Assembly (NCBI GenBank): GCA_938030735.1
Contig: CALHIM010000010.1
Location: forward strand, 30,812 to 94,811
Source of the DNA: an uncultured bacterium
GTDB lineage: Bacteria > Patescibacteriota > Saccharimonadia > Saccharimonadales > Saccharimonadaceae
Reading direction: 5' to 3'
Length of the DNA stretch: 64,000 nucleotides
The notes beneath the pieces are model-generated. The model ran no database searches, had not been told where the DNA came from, and was given only the letters and a program-made list of their open reading frames with translations. Of the stretch, positions 1-6,363 are shown piece after piece. How positions within the stretch are numbered: position 1 is the first letter of the stretch; each line of letters begins with the position of its first letter. A program made the position numbers and the translations under genes.

Positions 1-123
1 CATAATTTTAAGCTAATTTTAAGTTTTCCACAATTTTTAATCTGTTAAATGTGGGATGTTGTAATTTTTACAGAAATGCTTATGCTTAAAAATAAAATTT
101 TAGCATTGAATTTTATTTAAAAT

Positions 124-148
124 TAAAAACCCTGTTTCAGGGTTTTAT
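124..148 (-). terminator. Intrinsic terminator of the 717-150 orphan pair
   Basis: On the minus strand a CCCTG/CAGGG stem with a 3-base loop is followed by a T-rich tract. It begins right at the stop codon of the gene ending at 150. Confidence 0.75.
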
Positions 149-149
149 T

Positions 150-395
150 TTAAAATGACTGGGGCTTCCAATTATGTTTGTAGATTGTCAACAAATGGCC
201 GATTATGTCGACCTCGTAGACTTCTCCTAGTCTTTCAAAGCAGAAGTCAGTTTGATTATTGTCTCCAGTTAGACAATGTTCTTTAATGTGGTCCCAGAGG
301 TTCGGGACTTTTTCCTTAGGAAATGTCTCTGAAGGATTCTCTTTTGTCGATGCTCTTAATTCTTCTAAAGCCTTTCCGTTTATATTATAGCTCAT
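150..395 (-). CDS. Hypothetical 81-residue orphan protein
   Basis: I do not recognise this protein. It is short, acidic to neutral, without membrane segment or signal peptide, and has a Cys pair around residues 41-52. The start is supported by an AGAGGAGGAAG Shine-Dalgarno five bases upstream, lying inside the end of the preceding gene. It overlaps that gene (385-717) by 11 bases, so the two are translationally coupled and share one promoter and one terminator. It belongs to the set of small stand-alone orphan cassettes scattered through this window. Confidence 0.7.
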   Translation of the reverse strand: MSYNINGKALEELRASTKENPSETFPKEKVPNLWDHIKEHCLTGDNNQTDFCFERLGEVYEVDIIGHLLTIYKHNWKPQSF

Positions 396-717
396 TTTCT
401 TCCTCCTCTAATTTTGTAACTTCAATTATGCCGTTTTCTAAAAACTCAATACTGAATTTTCTTTCTTTCGAATATTGAAAGCTATCGAAAATCTCAAATC
501 CAGTAACATTTTTATTTTGTTTGAATAAGCTACGGATTCGCGATAATTCCTCGAAAACTTCTTTTCGAAGAGCTATTTTTTCGTCCTCAACTAAAACCGT
601 TCCTGTGCGATTCGACCCATCAATTGCGTTTAAGTCTCGCATAAGTTTATCGCTGTCGCCATCATAAAGAAATTCATCACCAGCAGAAGTGCGAATAGAA
701 AAAATATAATAAGCCAT
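385..717 (-). CDS. Hypothetical 110-residue orphan protein, first gene of a pair
   Basis: Unknown soluble protein ending in a Glu-rich tail. The start follows AGAAAGAGGA at good spacing. Upstream is a promoter (TTGATT, 17 bases, TATAAT) and a leader with an imperfect GTGCTC/GAG-GCAC hairpin. By eye it aligns with the next orphan (835-1194): both carry a GDS/GES-x-x-(K/R)-hydrophobic segment, a conserved Leu, then an (E)EVF(E/D) block and a C-terminal beta-rich stretch, suggesting a diverged paralogous pair. Function unknown. Confidence 0.7.
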   Translation of the reverse strand: MAYYIFSIRTSAGDEFLYDGDSDKLMRDLNAIDGSNRTGTVLVEDEKIALRKEVFEELSRIRSLFKQNKNVTGFEIFDSFQYSKERKFSIEFLENGIIEVTKLEEEENEL

Positions 718-763
718 AATTAATTCCTCTTTCTAATGTGCTACTCAAACGAGCACTTTTAAT

Positions 764-792
764 ATTATACAACTTTTTTAAAGAAAAATCAA
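764..792 (-). promoter_or_regulatory. Sigma70-type promoter for gene 717-385
   Basis: Minus strand TTGATT (787-792), 17-base spacer, TATAAT (764-769). Confidence 0.7.
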
Positions 793-802
793 GAATAAAA
801 AA

Positions 803-823
803 ATCCCCGCAAAATTGCGAGGT
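803..823 (-). terminator. Intrinsic terminator after gene 1194-835
   Basis: Minus-strand stem CCTCGC/GCGGGG with an AATTTT loop followed by seven Ts, 12 bases after the stop codon. Confidence 0.75.
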
Positions 824-834
824 TCCACATTAAT

Positions 835-1194
835 TTAATTCGAACGAATTCTTTTGATTTCAATACTGTCACCTCTTCGACAGTAAATTTGGAAACCATT
901 GTTTTCGCCTGAATTTTGAAATATTTTATAGTAATAAGCTGAATCGTTAATGCTCTGTTCTTCGAAAATATCGAAGACTTCTTCCATTAGCACTAGTCTA
1001 TCACTAAAAATATTGACTCCAGCCGTTATTCTAAGAGAATCCTTTCCCTCAAGGAGCGTTTCGAGATTTTTCACGATTCGCTCTGCAGATTCACCTTCGA
1101 TTTTAACGGGTTTGATTTTGTTGAGCTCAACCGAAAGCTGTTTTTCGCTTACGGTATTCTCAACCACTTTCACAAAAATGCTACTCATATGCAT
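835..1194 (-). CDS. Hypothetical 119-residue orphan protein
   Basis: Unknown soluble protein, possibly a diverged paralogue of 385-717. The first ATG lies about five bases after a GGAGGG Shine-Dalgarno. A second in-frame ATG lies two codons later, and both are embedded in a perfect 16-base palindrome (1184-1199). The leader also contains an ATAAGCT...AGCTTAT hairpin with an inner CGG/CCG pairing. The promoter is TTGCAT, 17 bases, TAAAAT. Self-contained cassette with its own terminator. Confidence 0.7.
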   Translation of the reverse strand: MHMSSIFVKVVENTVSEKQLSVELNKIKPVKIEGESAERIVKNLETLLEGKDSLRITAGVNIFSDRLVLMEEVFDIFEEQSINDSAYYYKIFQNSGENNGFQIYCRRGDSIEIKRIRSN

Positions 1195-1199
1195 ATGAG
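1184..1199. repeat. 16-base perfect palindrome over the start codon
   Basis: CTCATATGCATATGAG reads identically on both strands and covers codons 1-3 of the 835-1194 gene, directly after its Shine-Dalgarno. It could be an operator or an mRNA hairpin masking the start. Confidence 0.8.
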
Positions 1200-1299
1200 C
1201 CCTCCATAAGCTATAGATTTCGGATTTTAATAAACACCGATGAGCTTATTGTTTAAATTTTATAACAAGATTTTTTAAAATGCAAGCTTGAGCGAAATA

Positions 1300-1325
1300 A
1301 AAAAAGCCGCGTTTTTGCGACTTTG
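1300..1325 (-). terminator. Intrinsic terminator after gene 1743-1330
   Basis: Minus-strand AGTCGC/GCGGCT stem with an AAAAAC loop followed by seven Ts. Confidence 0.75.
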
Positions 1326-1329
1326 AGGT

Positions 1330-1743
1330 TTAGAGAACTCTATTCTTTAAAAACGGGGGAATTTCGAGTTCATCTTTTAATAAATATCTTCCAAAAGGTT
1401 TTTTACTGATTTTATCGCTGAAAAATTCTTCTGGAGTTGAAAGATCTTCTTCAATCCGATGTGGAATTTCTTCGCCGCAAAGCATTTTTACGACTTTGAA
1501 ATCTAAATTAGCCCACACGGCAATTTTTTTAACTTTTCGATGCGTTATGGATCTTTTTAATGAAACGCCGCCAAGATAAACAATCTCCGCTGATCCGCGG
1601 ATCTCGATAATTGCCTTATTCAGATCATATGTTGAGTCGGGCTCTATGCGGATAATTTTATCTCCGTCCGCTTCAAGCCTAAGTGGTGTTCCGGTTTTTA
1701 TTGATTGAAAAAGTGCATCTTGTAAGAAAAGCTGTTGGTTCAT
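1330..1743 (-). CDS. Hypothetical 137-residue orphan protein
   Basis: Unknown soluble protein. I chose the ATG at 1743 because a perfect AGGAGG lies six bases upstream; a longer reading to 1770 would bury that site. The C-terminal half is rich in charged residues and Pro. It stands alone with a strong promoter (TTGACA, 17 bases, TATAAT), a small AAGC-TTTT-GCTT leader hairpin and its own terminator. No paralogue recognised in the window. Confidence 0.7.
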   Translation of the reverse strand: MNQQLFLQDALFQSIKTGTPLRLEADGDKIIRIEPDSTYDLNKAIIEIRGSAEIVYLGGVSLKRSITHRKVKKIAVWANLDFKVVKMLCGEEIPHRIEEDLSTPEEFFSDKISKKPFGRYLLKDELEIPPFLKNRVL

Positions 1744-1790
1744 TCGAATCCTCCTAAATAAAATTTCCAAGCAAAAGCTTAGACAACTAA

Positions 1791-1819
1791 ATTATAGCAG
1801 AAAATATTAGTTTTGTCAA
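1791..1819 (-). promoter_or_regulatory. Strong promoter for gene 1743-1330
   Basis: Minus strand TTGACA (1814-1819), 17-base spacer, TATAAT (1791-1796): a full consensus match. Confidence 0.8.
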
Positions 1820-1840
1820 TAAAAGGTTTTCGAAAAGCTC

Positions 1841-1869
1841 TTGAAAAGCATTATTTTTTTTGATATAAT
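1841..1869 (+). promoter_or_regulatory. Promoter of tRNA-Gln
   Basis: TTGAAA (1841-1846), 17-base spacer, TATAAT (1864-1869); the tRNA begins 11 bases later. Confidence 0.85.
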
Positions 1870-1879
1870 TGAAAAGTAT

Positions 1880-1954
1880 TGGGATGTCGCCAAGTGGTAA
1901 GGCAGCGGGTTCTGGTCCCGCCATTCGGGGGTTCGAATCCCTCCATCCCAGCCA
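1880..1954 (+). tRNA. tRNA-Gln(CUG)
   Basis: Cloverleaf visible. The acceptor stem TGGGATG (1880-1886) pairs with CATCCCA (1944-1950), followed by discriminator G and an encoded CCA (1952-1954). The anticodon stem GCGGG/CCCGC encloses the loop TTCTGGT, giving anticodon CTG, which reads the Gln codon CAG. The T arm contains GTTCGAATC. The U1-A72 pair is typical of tRNA-Gln. Confidence 0.95.
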
Positions 1955-1995
1955 AGATGAAATGTTTATTGTAAACACTTTGTCTTGGCTTTTTA
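1950..1995 (+). terminator. Terminator of tRNA-Gln
   Basis: AGCCAAGA (1950-1957) pairs with TCTTGGCT (1982-1989), with an inner TGTTT/AAACA pairing, and ends in TTTTT. The 5' arm includes the tRNA CCA end. Confidence 0.7.
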
Positions 1996-2020
1996 ATTAT
2001 ATAGAAAAAGATAAGACCAA

Positions 2021-2057
2021 AAGAGTGCAGTGTTGTGGCGACGCTGCACTCTTTTTT
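2021..2057. terminator. Strong bidirectional terminator-like hairpin
   Basis: AAGAGTGCAG (2021-2030) pairs perfectly with CTGCACTCTT (2044-2053), with T6 on the plus side and a short T run on the minus side. No gene ends right next to it. It may be a back-up terminator for tRNA-Gln or for the minus-strand gene 2430-2227. Confidence 0.6.
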
Positions 2058-2226
2058 GTTATACGAATTGAGGGGACTTTGGTTTTAAGCCTCTTCATCA
2101 GTCTAGCAAAAACCTGACAATAGGTGTGTTTATTAACAATCTGGCAGCTATAAATTAAAAAACTAAGAACAGAACCATAAAAAAAAGTAAAGATTAAAGA
2201 TTGCGAGCCAATAGTTCAAAGGTTCA

Positions 2227-2430
2227 TTAATTCATAATCTCCATCTGTTCAGATTCAGAGTCAGTTGTAGCCATTCTCTTTTTTAAATTGTTCAGCACTC
2301 TTATATTCTCAATCGAATCTAACTGTTCACCTGCACCAGCCTTGCGGACTGTAAAATTATTTCCGTTTATTTCTACCTCTTTAGTCTTATTTTTTATATA
2401 CTTTTCAGTGTTAATCGAAATTTTCGATAT
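2227..2430 (-). CDS. Small protein (67 aa) with apparent AUA start; tail-chaperone-like?
   Basis: This frame looks coding from 2430 down to a TAA at 2227, but has no ATG, GTG or TTG near its beginning. An AAAGGAG Shine-Dalgarno sits five bases before an ATA codon (2428-2430), which is where a start is expected. The product is charged, with the segment FTVRKAGAGEQLDSIEN in the middle, loosely resembling small phage tail-assembly-chaperone-like proteins. That comparison is from memory and weak. It lies in the accessory patch downstream of tRNA-Gln. Alternative: a gene inactivated by an ATG to ATA change. Confidence 0.45.
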   Translation of the reverse strand: MSKISINTEKYIKNKTKEVEINGNNFTVRKAGAGEQLDSIENIRVLNNLKKRMATTDSESEQMEIMN

Positions 2431-2487
2431 ACAAACTCCTTTGTTTAGTTTTATATACTCATATATTAAACTTAAATAGTCGAGTCC

Positions 2488-2516
2488 TTGAAATCATTCC
2501 TTTTTCAGTGTATTAT
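2488..2516 (+). promoter_or_regulatory. Promoter of gene 2546-3055
   Basis: TTGAAA (2488-2493), 17-base spacer, TATTAT (2511-2516). It is followed by AAAGGA (2535-2540) and the ATA start position. Confidence 0.6.
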
Positions 2517-2545
2517 ATCTATATAAATTTAATGAAAGGATCTAT

Positions 2546-3055
2546 ATACTAGAGAAAATTACTGGTCAAAAAACTTTTAAAGATGCATTTAAAAAAGTTG
2601 CTTGGTTCAGGTTTACGATTATAATAACTATAGCAGTATTTCTAATCATTGGGGTTATTGAGGCAATAAATAATCCAGTTAAACCGACTAAACCAGTTAA
2701 CAACACACCAACAACTAAAGCTCAGAGCACCACTACTTCGCCAAAAATAGAGAAAAATAAAAGCTACACTACCAGCTCTGGTATCCAATTTAGAATCCAT
2801 AAAATAACAGATTTAGCTAATCAGAAATACTATAACATACACGCATCAATTTCAAAAAACAACCCGTTATGGCATGACCAAGCTAAAGAAATTATTAAAT
2901 TCTTATCTGAACAAACAGGCCAAAAAGATTTATCTGTTGCTATCGTAGAACAATCAACTGGAACAGATTTACTCAACTGGAATACAGGCAAAAATAAAAC
3001 CATTTATTATACTTTCCCAGTTGATCGTAATGAATCGGAAGTTTTCGAGCTATAG
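2546..3055 (+). CDS. Membrane-anchored protein (169 aa) with apparent AUA start
   Basis: Open frame of 170 codons without any in-frame ATG, GTG or TTG. A promoter and an AAAGGA ribosome site place initiation at ATA (2546-2548), with spacing of five bases. The product starts with a short basic segment, then one hydrophobic helix (about residues 21-38), then a Pro/Thr/Lys-rich linker (about 42-70) and a soluble extracytoplasmic domain of about 100 residues. Type II membrane topology is likely. Family not recognised. It ends in TAG. The next gene follows after 32 bases. Few TTCGAA motifs occur here, unlike the rest of the window. Confidence 0.5.
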   Translation: MLEKITGQKTFKDAFKKVAWFRFTIIITIAVFLIIGVIEAINNPVKPTKPVNNTPTTKAQSTTTSPKIEKNKSYTTSSGIQFRIHKITDLANQKYYNIHASISKNNPLWHDQAKEIIKFLSEQTGQKDLSVAIVEQSTGTDLLNWNTGKNKTIYYTFPVDRNESEVFEL

Positions 3056-3087
3056 ACAATAAAATAACTAAATAAATTATTTATATT

Positions 3088-3525
3088 ATGAATTTTATAG
3101 ACAAACTAAGAATTAAAAACCTAAATATGCGCCAATATGTTTTAGGCAACTACGATGGCGATTTCGAAGGAATAGAAGAAATAGTCACTAAAGCTCGTCT
3201 TAAAATTACTTATAATGGTGGCGTAGAGCTTCAATTTTCATATGGTTCAGCTTTTAAATATGAAACTGTGCAAGCTTTTTCTTGGGAAGAAATTAAAGGA
3301 TTTGACTATCGCCAAATTAAAGATTCTGCAGGCAAAAAGGCTAAATACATTTTCGAAAACATGCTTTACACCACAAAAGGAACCCTAGTATTAAGGGGTG
3401 AATATACCAAAGGTGGTAAAATGGGCTCAAATACTTACACTTATGACAGTTTGCTAATGGCCGCTACTAGCGCTAAGAATCGAGTTAATGCTTGCTTGAA
3501 ATTACATAAAAAATACGCCGACTAA
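3088..3525 (+). CDS. Hypothetical 145-residue protein
   Basis: Unknown soluble protein, probably mostly beta strands in its first 110 residues with a C-terminal helix of about 25 residues, an outline reminiscent of PH-like domains (inference only). ATG start without a clear Shine-Dalgarno, so it is probably translated as second gene after 2546-3055. A bidirectional terminator follows within 20 bases. Confidence 0.6.
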   Translation: MNFIDKLRIKNLNMRQYVLGNYDGDFEGIEEIVTKARLKITYNGGVELQFSYGSAFKYETVQAFSWEEIKGFDYRQIKDSAGKKAKYIFENMLYTTKGTLVLRGEYTKGGKMGSNTYTYDSLLMAATSAKNRVNACLKLHKKYAD

Positions 3526-3542
3526 ACTATTTTTCAATATCA

Positions 3543-3573
3543 AAAAACGCCCCCGATAAATAAGGGCGTTTTT
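3543..3573. terminator. Bidirectional terminator between convergent genes
   Basis: AAAAAACGCCC pairs with GGGCGTTTTT around an 11-base loop; T tracts on both strands. It serves gene 3088-3525 (plus) and the decayed gene 3895-3586 (minus). Confidence 0.8.
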
Positions 3574-3585
3574 CATATCTATTTT

Positions 3586-3895
3586 TTACCCAACTATCGC
3601 TTTTGTTCGTTGTGTCGCAACATCATAGATCGACTTTTGCTTTGGTTCTGATCTATATATAGCCATGGTTAGTATAGATTGTATTTAACGCATTCTGATA
3701 AACATTTTCACGAATACTATAATAAAAGTTATTCTGAAGAGAATTTAATCGATCTAAAGTTTCTGTTTTTGATAGAGTCTAAAGAAACTCTTCATCATCT
3801 AAAGCGTCTGCGATGTTATTGCAATATCGCTTCATTGAGTCAGTTGATTGCTCTTTTGCATAATCCCTAATTGATTGAGATAATTCTTTAAACAT
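3586..3895 (-). pseudogene. Decayed small gene with in-frame TAG and frame change
   Basis: From an ATG at 3895 the minus strand reads 38 residues to a TAG (3779-3781), then continues in the same frame with normal-looking coding for 41 residues (beginning TLSKTETLDRL) to a second TAG (3653-3655). An overlapping frame starts MAIYRSEPKQKS at 3666 and ends at 3586. Read together this looks like one gene of about 105 residues broken by a nonsense codon and a frameshift. A good promoter with the -10 box six bases before the ATG remains. Alternatives: two tiny real genes, or amber readthrough. Confidence 0.5.
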
Positions 3896-3901
3896 AACTA
3901 A

Positions 3902-3930
3902 ATTATACTATAAAATGAACTGATTGTAAA
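3902..3930 (-). promoter_or_regulatory. Leaderless-type promoter of the decayed gene
   Basis: Minus strand TTTACA (3925-3930), 17-base spacer, TATAAT (3902-3907), six bases before ATG at 3895. Confidence 0.6.
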
Positions 3931-4059
3931 ATTATTATATAAAATATTATAGTTATTTGTGTTATAGAATAAACTTGCCAACTAAAAATCGAAGGAGTAG
4001 TCTTCTATTTTCTATTTAATTCTGGCTAAAATAGAATTGCTTTTATAGAGGTAAATTTG

Positions 4060-4293
4060 TTATTTTTCAATTTCGAAAATCTTAAATCGCGATTTTATAC
4101 CAGTCTTTAGGGAGACTCGACTTTTCGAAACGCCGAATTCTTCTGCCAAAAGTTTGATTACCGCCAGATTTGCTTTGCCTTCAATCGCTGGCTCACGAAC
4201 AAAAATCTCAAAAAACTCGCCGCTTTCATCTTGCGACTTTTGAATGAGATTTCCTTTTTTTGAATTTGGCTTAATTTTGCAACGAATCTTCAT
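4060..4293 (-). CDS. DUF167 / YggU family protein
   Basis: About 77 residues with the family pattern: a KIRCKIKPNSKKG opening, the core EGKANLAVIKLLAEEFGV, and a SRVSLKTGIKSRFKIFEI ending. Small alpha/beta protein of unknown biochemical role, widespread in bacteria, archaea and eukaryotes. I chose ATG 4293, which gives the normal family length; an upstream GTG (4329) would add 12 residues. It overlaps the 3' end of tgt by 23 bases and is presumably co-transcribed with it. Confidence 0.8.
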   Translation of the reverse strand: MKIRCKIKPNSKKGNLIQKSQDESGEFFEIFVREPAIEGKANLAVIKLLAEEFGVSKSRVSLKTGIKSRFKIFEIEK

Positions 4294-5542
4294 TTTGCTT
4301 AGTTTCGAAATCTTTTGCTCGCTCTTCACCGTAATATTTTATTAAAAATTGGCGTTTATATTCAAAAAAAGTGCCGTTTTCAAGACTCTCACGGATTTTA
4401 TCAACTGTATTAATTACGAAAAATTCATTATGGATTGAAGCAAGTGTACTGGCAAGAATTTCGTCTGCACGGAAAAGATGATTAACATAAGCTTTTGTGA
4501 AATTTTGGCAAGTGTAGCAATTGCAATCGCTATCAATCGGTGTAAAGTCTTCTTTAAACTTGGCGTTTTTAATATTAATTCGCCCAGAATAAGTAAAAAT
4601 TGCACCGTTTCGAGCTTGACGAGTTGGCGCCACACAGTCAAATGTATCAATACCAAATTCCACACCTAAAAAGAGATCGGCGGGTTGCGCGCCCATTCCT
4701 AATAAATGTCGCGGCTTTTCTTCTGGTAAGGTTGTGTTCACCCAAGTTAACACTTCGGGGATTTCTTCTGGCTGAAAAATTCCACCAATCCCAAAGCCGT
4801 CAAAATCTCTCGAGCCCAAAAAACTCGCACTTTCTTTTCGAAAATCTTCTTCGCGCGCACCTTGAACTACCGCGAAAAGCGCCTGCAGATTTTCGCCTTT
4901 TGCGATATGCTCGGTATTTAATTCGTTGTGGCGTTTCAAACACTTTTCGGCCCAAAAATGAGTTTTATCTAATGCGGATTTAATTTGTGCTCGGCCAGCT
5001 AGCGGTGAAGTCAATTCATCAAAAGCCATATGAATATCGGCGCCAATTTTATGCTGAAGTTCCATTGAAATTTCTGGCGACATAAAAATCTTTTCGCCTG
5101 AAATGTGAGATTTAAACCAAACTCCGTCTTCGCCAACTTTTGCGAGCTGATTCGAATTGTGGCGTGCTAGATTTGAATCGCCCTTCGAAATGTGTGAAGT
5201 TGCATCAATTCCCTTTTTATAAGCCATTCCAAGTGAAAAAACCTGAAAACCGCCAGAATCAGTAAAGGTCGGTGCGTTCCAGTTCATAAACTTATGAATT
5301 CCGCCAGCTTTTGCTAGAATATCTGCACCAGGCCGAAGCATTAGATGGTAGGTGTTTGCCAGTACGGCCTGTGCACCAGTTGAGCGGATTTGCTCGGGTG
5401 TCATTGCTTTCACTGTTGCGTTAGTTCCGCCCGCAATATAAGCTGGGGTTTTAATTTCACCGTGTGGAGTTTGAATTACGCCAGTTCTTGCCAAAGTGCC
5501 ATTAAGGCGAGTTTTAATTTCGAAACTTAAAGCTTTTTTCAT
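4271..5542 (-). CDS. tgt: Queuine/preQ1 tRNA-ribosyltransferase
   Basis: 423 residues, slightly longer than the usual 370-390. It exchanges guanine 34 for preQ1 (or queuine) in tRNAs with GUN anticodons. Visible are the TIM-barrel start TPAYIAGGTNATVKAMTP, the active-site DSGGFQ (about residue 95), GFGIGG, the nucleophile region DTFDCVAPTRQARNG, and the C-terminal zinc ligands C-x-C-x-x-C followed by His in VNHLFRADE. The ATG lies seven bases after TATACT, so the mRNA is probably leaderless. The C-terminal tail of about 15 residues overlaps the yggU-like gene. Confidence 0.95.
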   Translation of the reverse strand: MKKALSFEIKTRLNGTLARTGVIQTPHGEIKTPAYIAGGTNATVKAMTPEQIRSTGAQAVLANTYHLMLRPGADILAKAGGIHKFMNWNAPTFTDSGGFQVFSLGMAYKKGIDATSHISKGDSNLARHNSNQLAKVGEDGVWFKSHISGEKIFMSPEISMELQHKIGADIHMAFDELTSPLAGRAQIKSALDKTHFWAEKCLKRHNELNTEHIAKGENLQALFAVVQGAREEDFRKESASFLGSRDFDGFGIGGIFQPEEIPEVLTWVNTTLPEEKPRHLLGMGAQPADLFLGVEFGIDTFDCVAPTRQARNGAIFTYSGRINIKNAKFKEDFTPIDSDCNCYTCQNFTKAYVNHLFRADEILASTLASIHNEFFVINTVDKIRESLENGTFFEYKRQFLIKYYGEERAKDFETKQNEDSLQN

Positions 5543-5549
5543 CTGTTAA

Positions 5550-5578
5550 AGTATAACATAGAAATATTTTTTTTGCAA
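5550..5578 (-). promoter_or_regulatory. Leaderless-type promoter of tgt
   Basis: TTGCAA (5573-5578), 17-base spacer, TATACT (5550-5555), then seven bases to the ATG. Confidence 0.8.
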
Positions 5579-5583
5579 TTTAA

Positions 5584-5605
5584 AAACCGCCCAGAAGAGC
5601 GATTT
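5584..5605 (-). terminator. Terminator of rplK
   Basis: Minus-strand AAATCGC/GCGGTTT stem (one wobble) followed by T5. Confidence 0.7.
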
Positions 5606-5614
5606 TTAAGAATG

Positions 5615-6040
5615 TTATTCAGTAATTTCAACACCCATTGAACGAGCTGTTCCGGCGATAGTTTTCATAGCGCCTTCAAGTGAAACTGCGTTCAAGTGTT
5701 CCATTTTAGCTTCAGCAATTTCTTGCAATTGAGCTTTTGTAATTTTACCAACTTTGTCAGTTTTTGAATTTCCTGCACCTTTTTGGATTCCTGCTCGGTC
5801 TCGAATCATGTCATCAACTGGTTGACCAAGTGATTTCCAAGTGAAAGTTCGGTCTTCGTAAACTTGAAGGTGAACAATTACGTCTTTACCCATCATATCT
5901 TTAGTTTTTTCATTGAATGGGTTGATGAAGTCCATCATATTTAGACCCCATTGACCAAGTGTTGAACCAACTGGAGGACCTGCTGTTGCACGGCCAGCTG
6001 GGATTCGAAGTTTCAAATTTCCAATAACTTTTTTTGCCAT
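5615..6040 (-). CDS. rplK: 50S ribosomal protein L11
   Basis: 141 residues, normal length. The N-terminal domain has the PAGRATAGPPVGSTLGQWG signature, and the C-terminal rRNA-binding domain contains AGIQKGAGN...KVGKIT and the ending GTARSMGVEI. L11 forms the L7/L12 stalk base on 23S rRNA. It is monocistronic here: rplA does not follow, and nusG-secE, usual neighbours, are separated from it by a gene on the opposite strand. Its own promoter is present (6093-6121), with an AAGGGAA ribosome site and a small leader hairpin ACTTGA/TCAAGT. Confidence 0.97.
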   Translation of the reverse strand: MAKKVIGNLKLRIPAGRATAGPPVGSTLGQWGLNMMDFINPFNEKTKDMMGKDVIVHLQVYEDRTFTWKSLGQPVDDMIRDRAGIQKGAGNSKTDKVGKITKAQLQEIAEAKMEHLNAVSLEGAMKTIAGTARSMGVEITE

Positions 6041-6092
6041 AATTTCCCTTTAAATAATTTTTTACTTGATAATTCAAGTGCGTAACGTATTA

Positions 6093-6121
6093 ATTTTAGC
6101 ATATTTTTTTTAAAATTTCAA
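6093..6121 (-). promoter_or_regulatory. Promoter of rplK
   Basis: TTGAAA (6116-6121), 17-base spacer, TAAAAT (6093-6098). The leader of about 45 bases contains a perfect 6-bp hairpin ACTTGA-ATTA-TCAAGT. Confidence 0.75.
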
Positions 6122-6306
6122 GCTTCAATTCGTTTATTTTAGGACTATTAACTCATTGTGTAAAATTTTGTGAAGATTGTTCGACGGAAAATTATGAATA
6201 TGAAAATGTGATTAGCATGAAAAATATTGTTAAAATACATTGCTTGTAAGAAATGGCATTAGTTTAATATAAACCTCTATAGCCCCCAGCTTTGCTATGC
6301 TTTTTC
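6122..6306. other. Non-coding stretch between divergent genes
   Basis: AT-rich spacer between the rplK promoter and the promoter of the plus-strand nucleotidyltransferase gene. I see no coding frame over about 12 codons, no RNA gene and no strong hairpin. Confidence 0.5.
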
Positions 6307-6335
6307 TTGTCTTTAATTTTTAACTATGCTATAAT
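6307..6335 (+). promoter_or_regulatory. Promoter of gene 6364-6873
   Basis: TTGTCT (6307-6312), 17-base spacer, TATAAT (6330-6335); GGAGG follows at 6352-6356. Confidence 0.75.
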
Positions 6336-6363
6336 TTTAAAATCACGCTTTGGAGGTTTAAAA

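Noticed and set aside
1..149. Start of another minus-strand gene at the left edge
   Set aside because: The first three bases are CAT (ATG on minus), but with no coding sequence visible beyond the edge this cannot be supported.
1787..2117. Apparent ORFs across tRNA-Gln on both strands
   Set aside because: They translate the tRNA itself and its terminator; the cloverleaf and promoter are clear.
2288..2479. Plus-strand 63-codon ORF
   Set aside because: It is the antisense shadow of the minus-strand coding frame 2430-2227, which has a Shine-Dalgarno and better coding character.
3679..3870. Plus-strand 63-codon ORF
   Set aside because: No ribosome site or promoter; it lies antisense to the decayed minus-strand gene.
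2546..3895. TAG read as Gln in the accessory patch
   Set aside because: One interrupted frame reads well with Gln at TAG, but gene 2546-3055 ends naturally at TAG and other genes in the window also use it. Decay is simpler, so the idea is kept only as a low-ranked alternative.
1880..4059. attL/attR duplication of the tRNA-Gln 3' end
   Set aside because: I searched the following 2 kb by eye for a second copy of the T-arm/acceptor sequence and found none.
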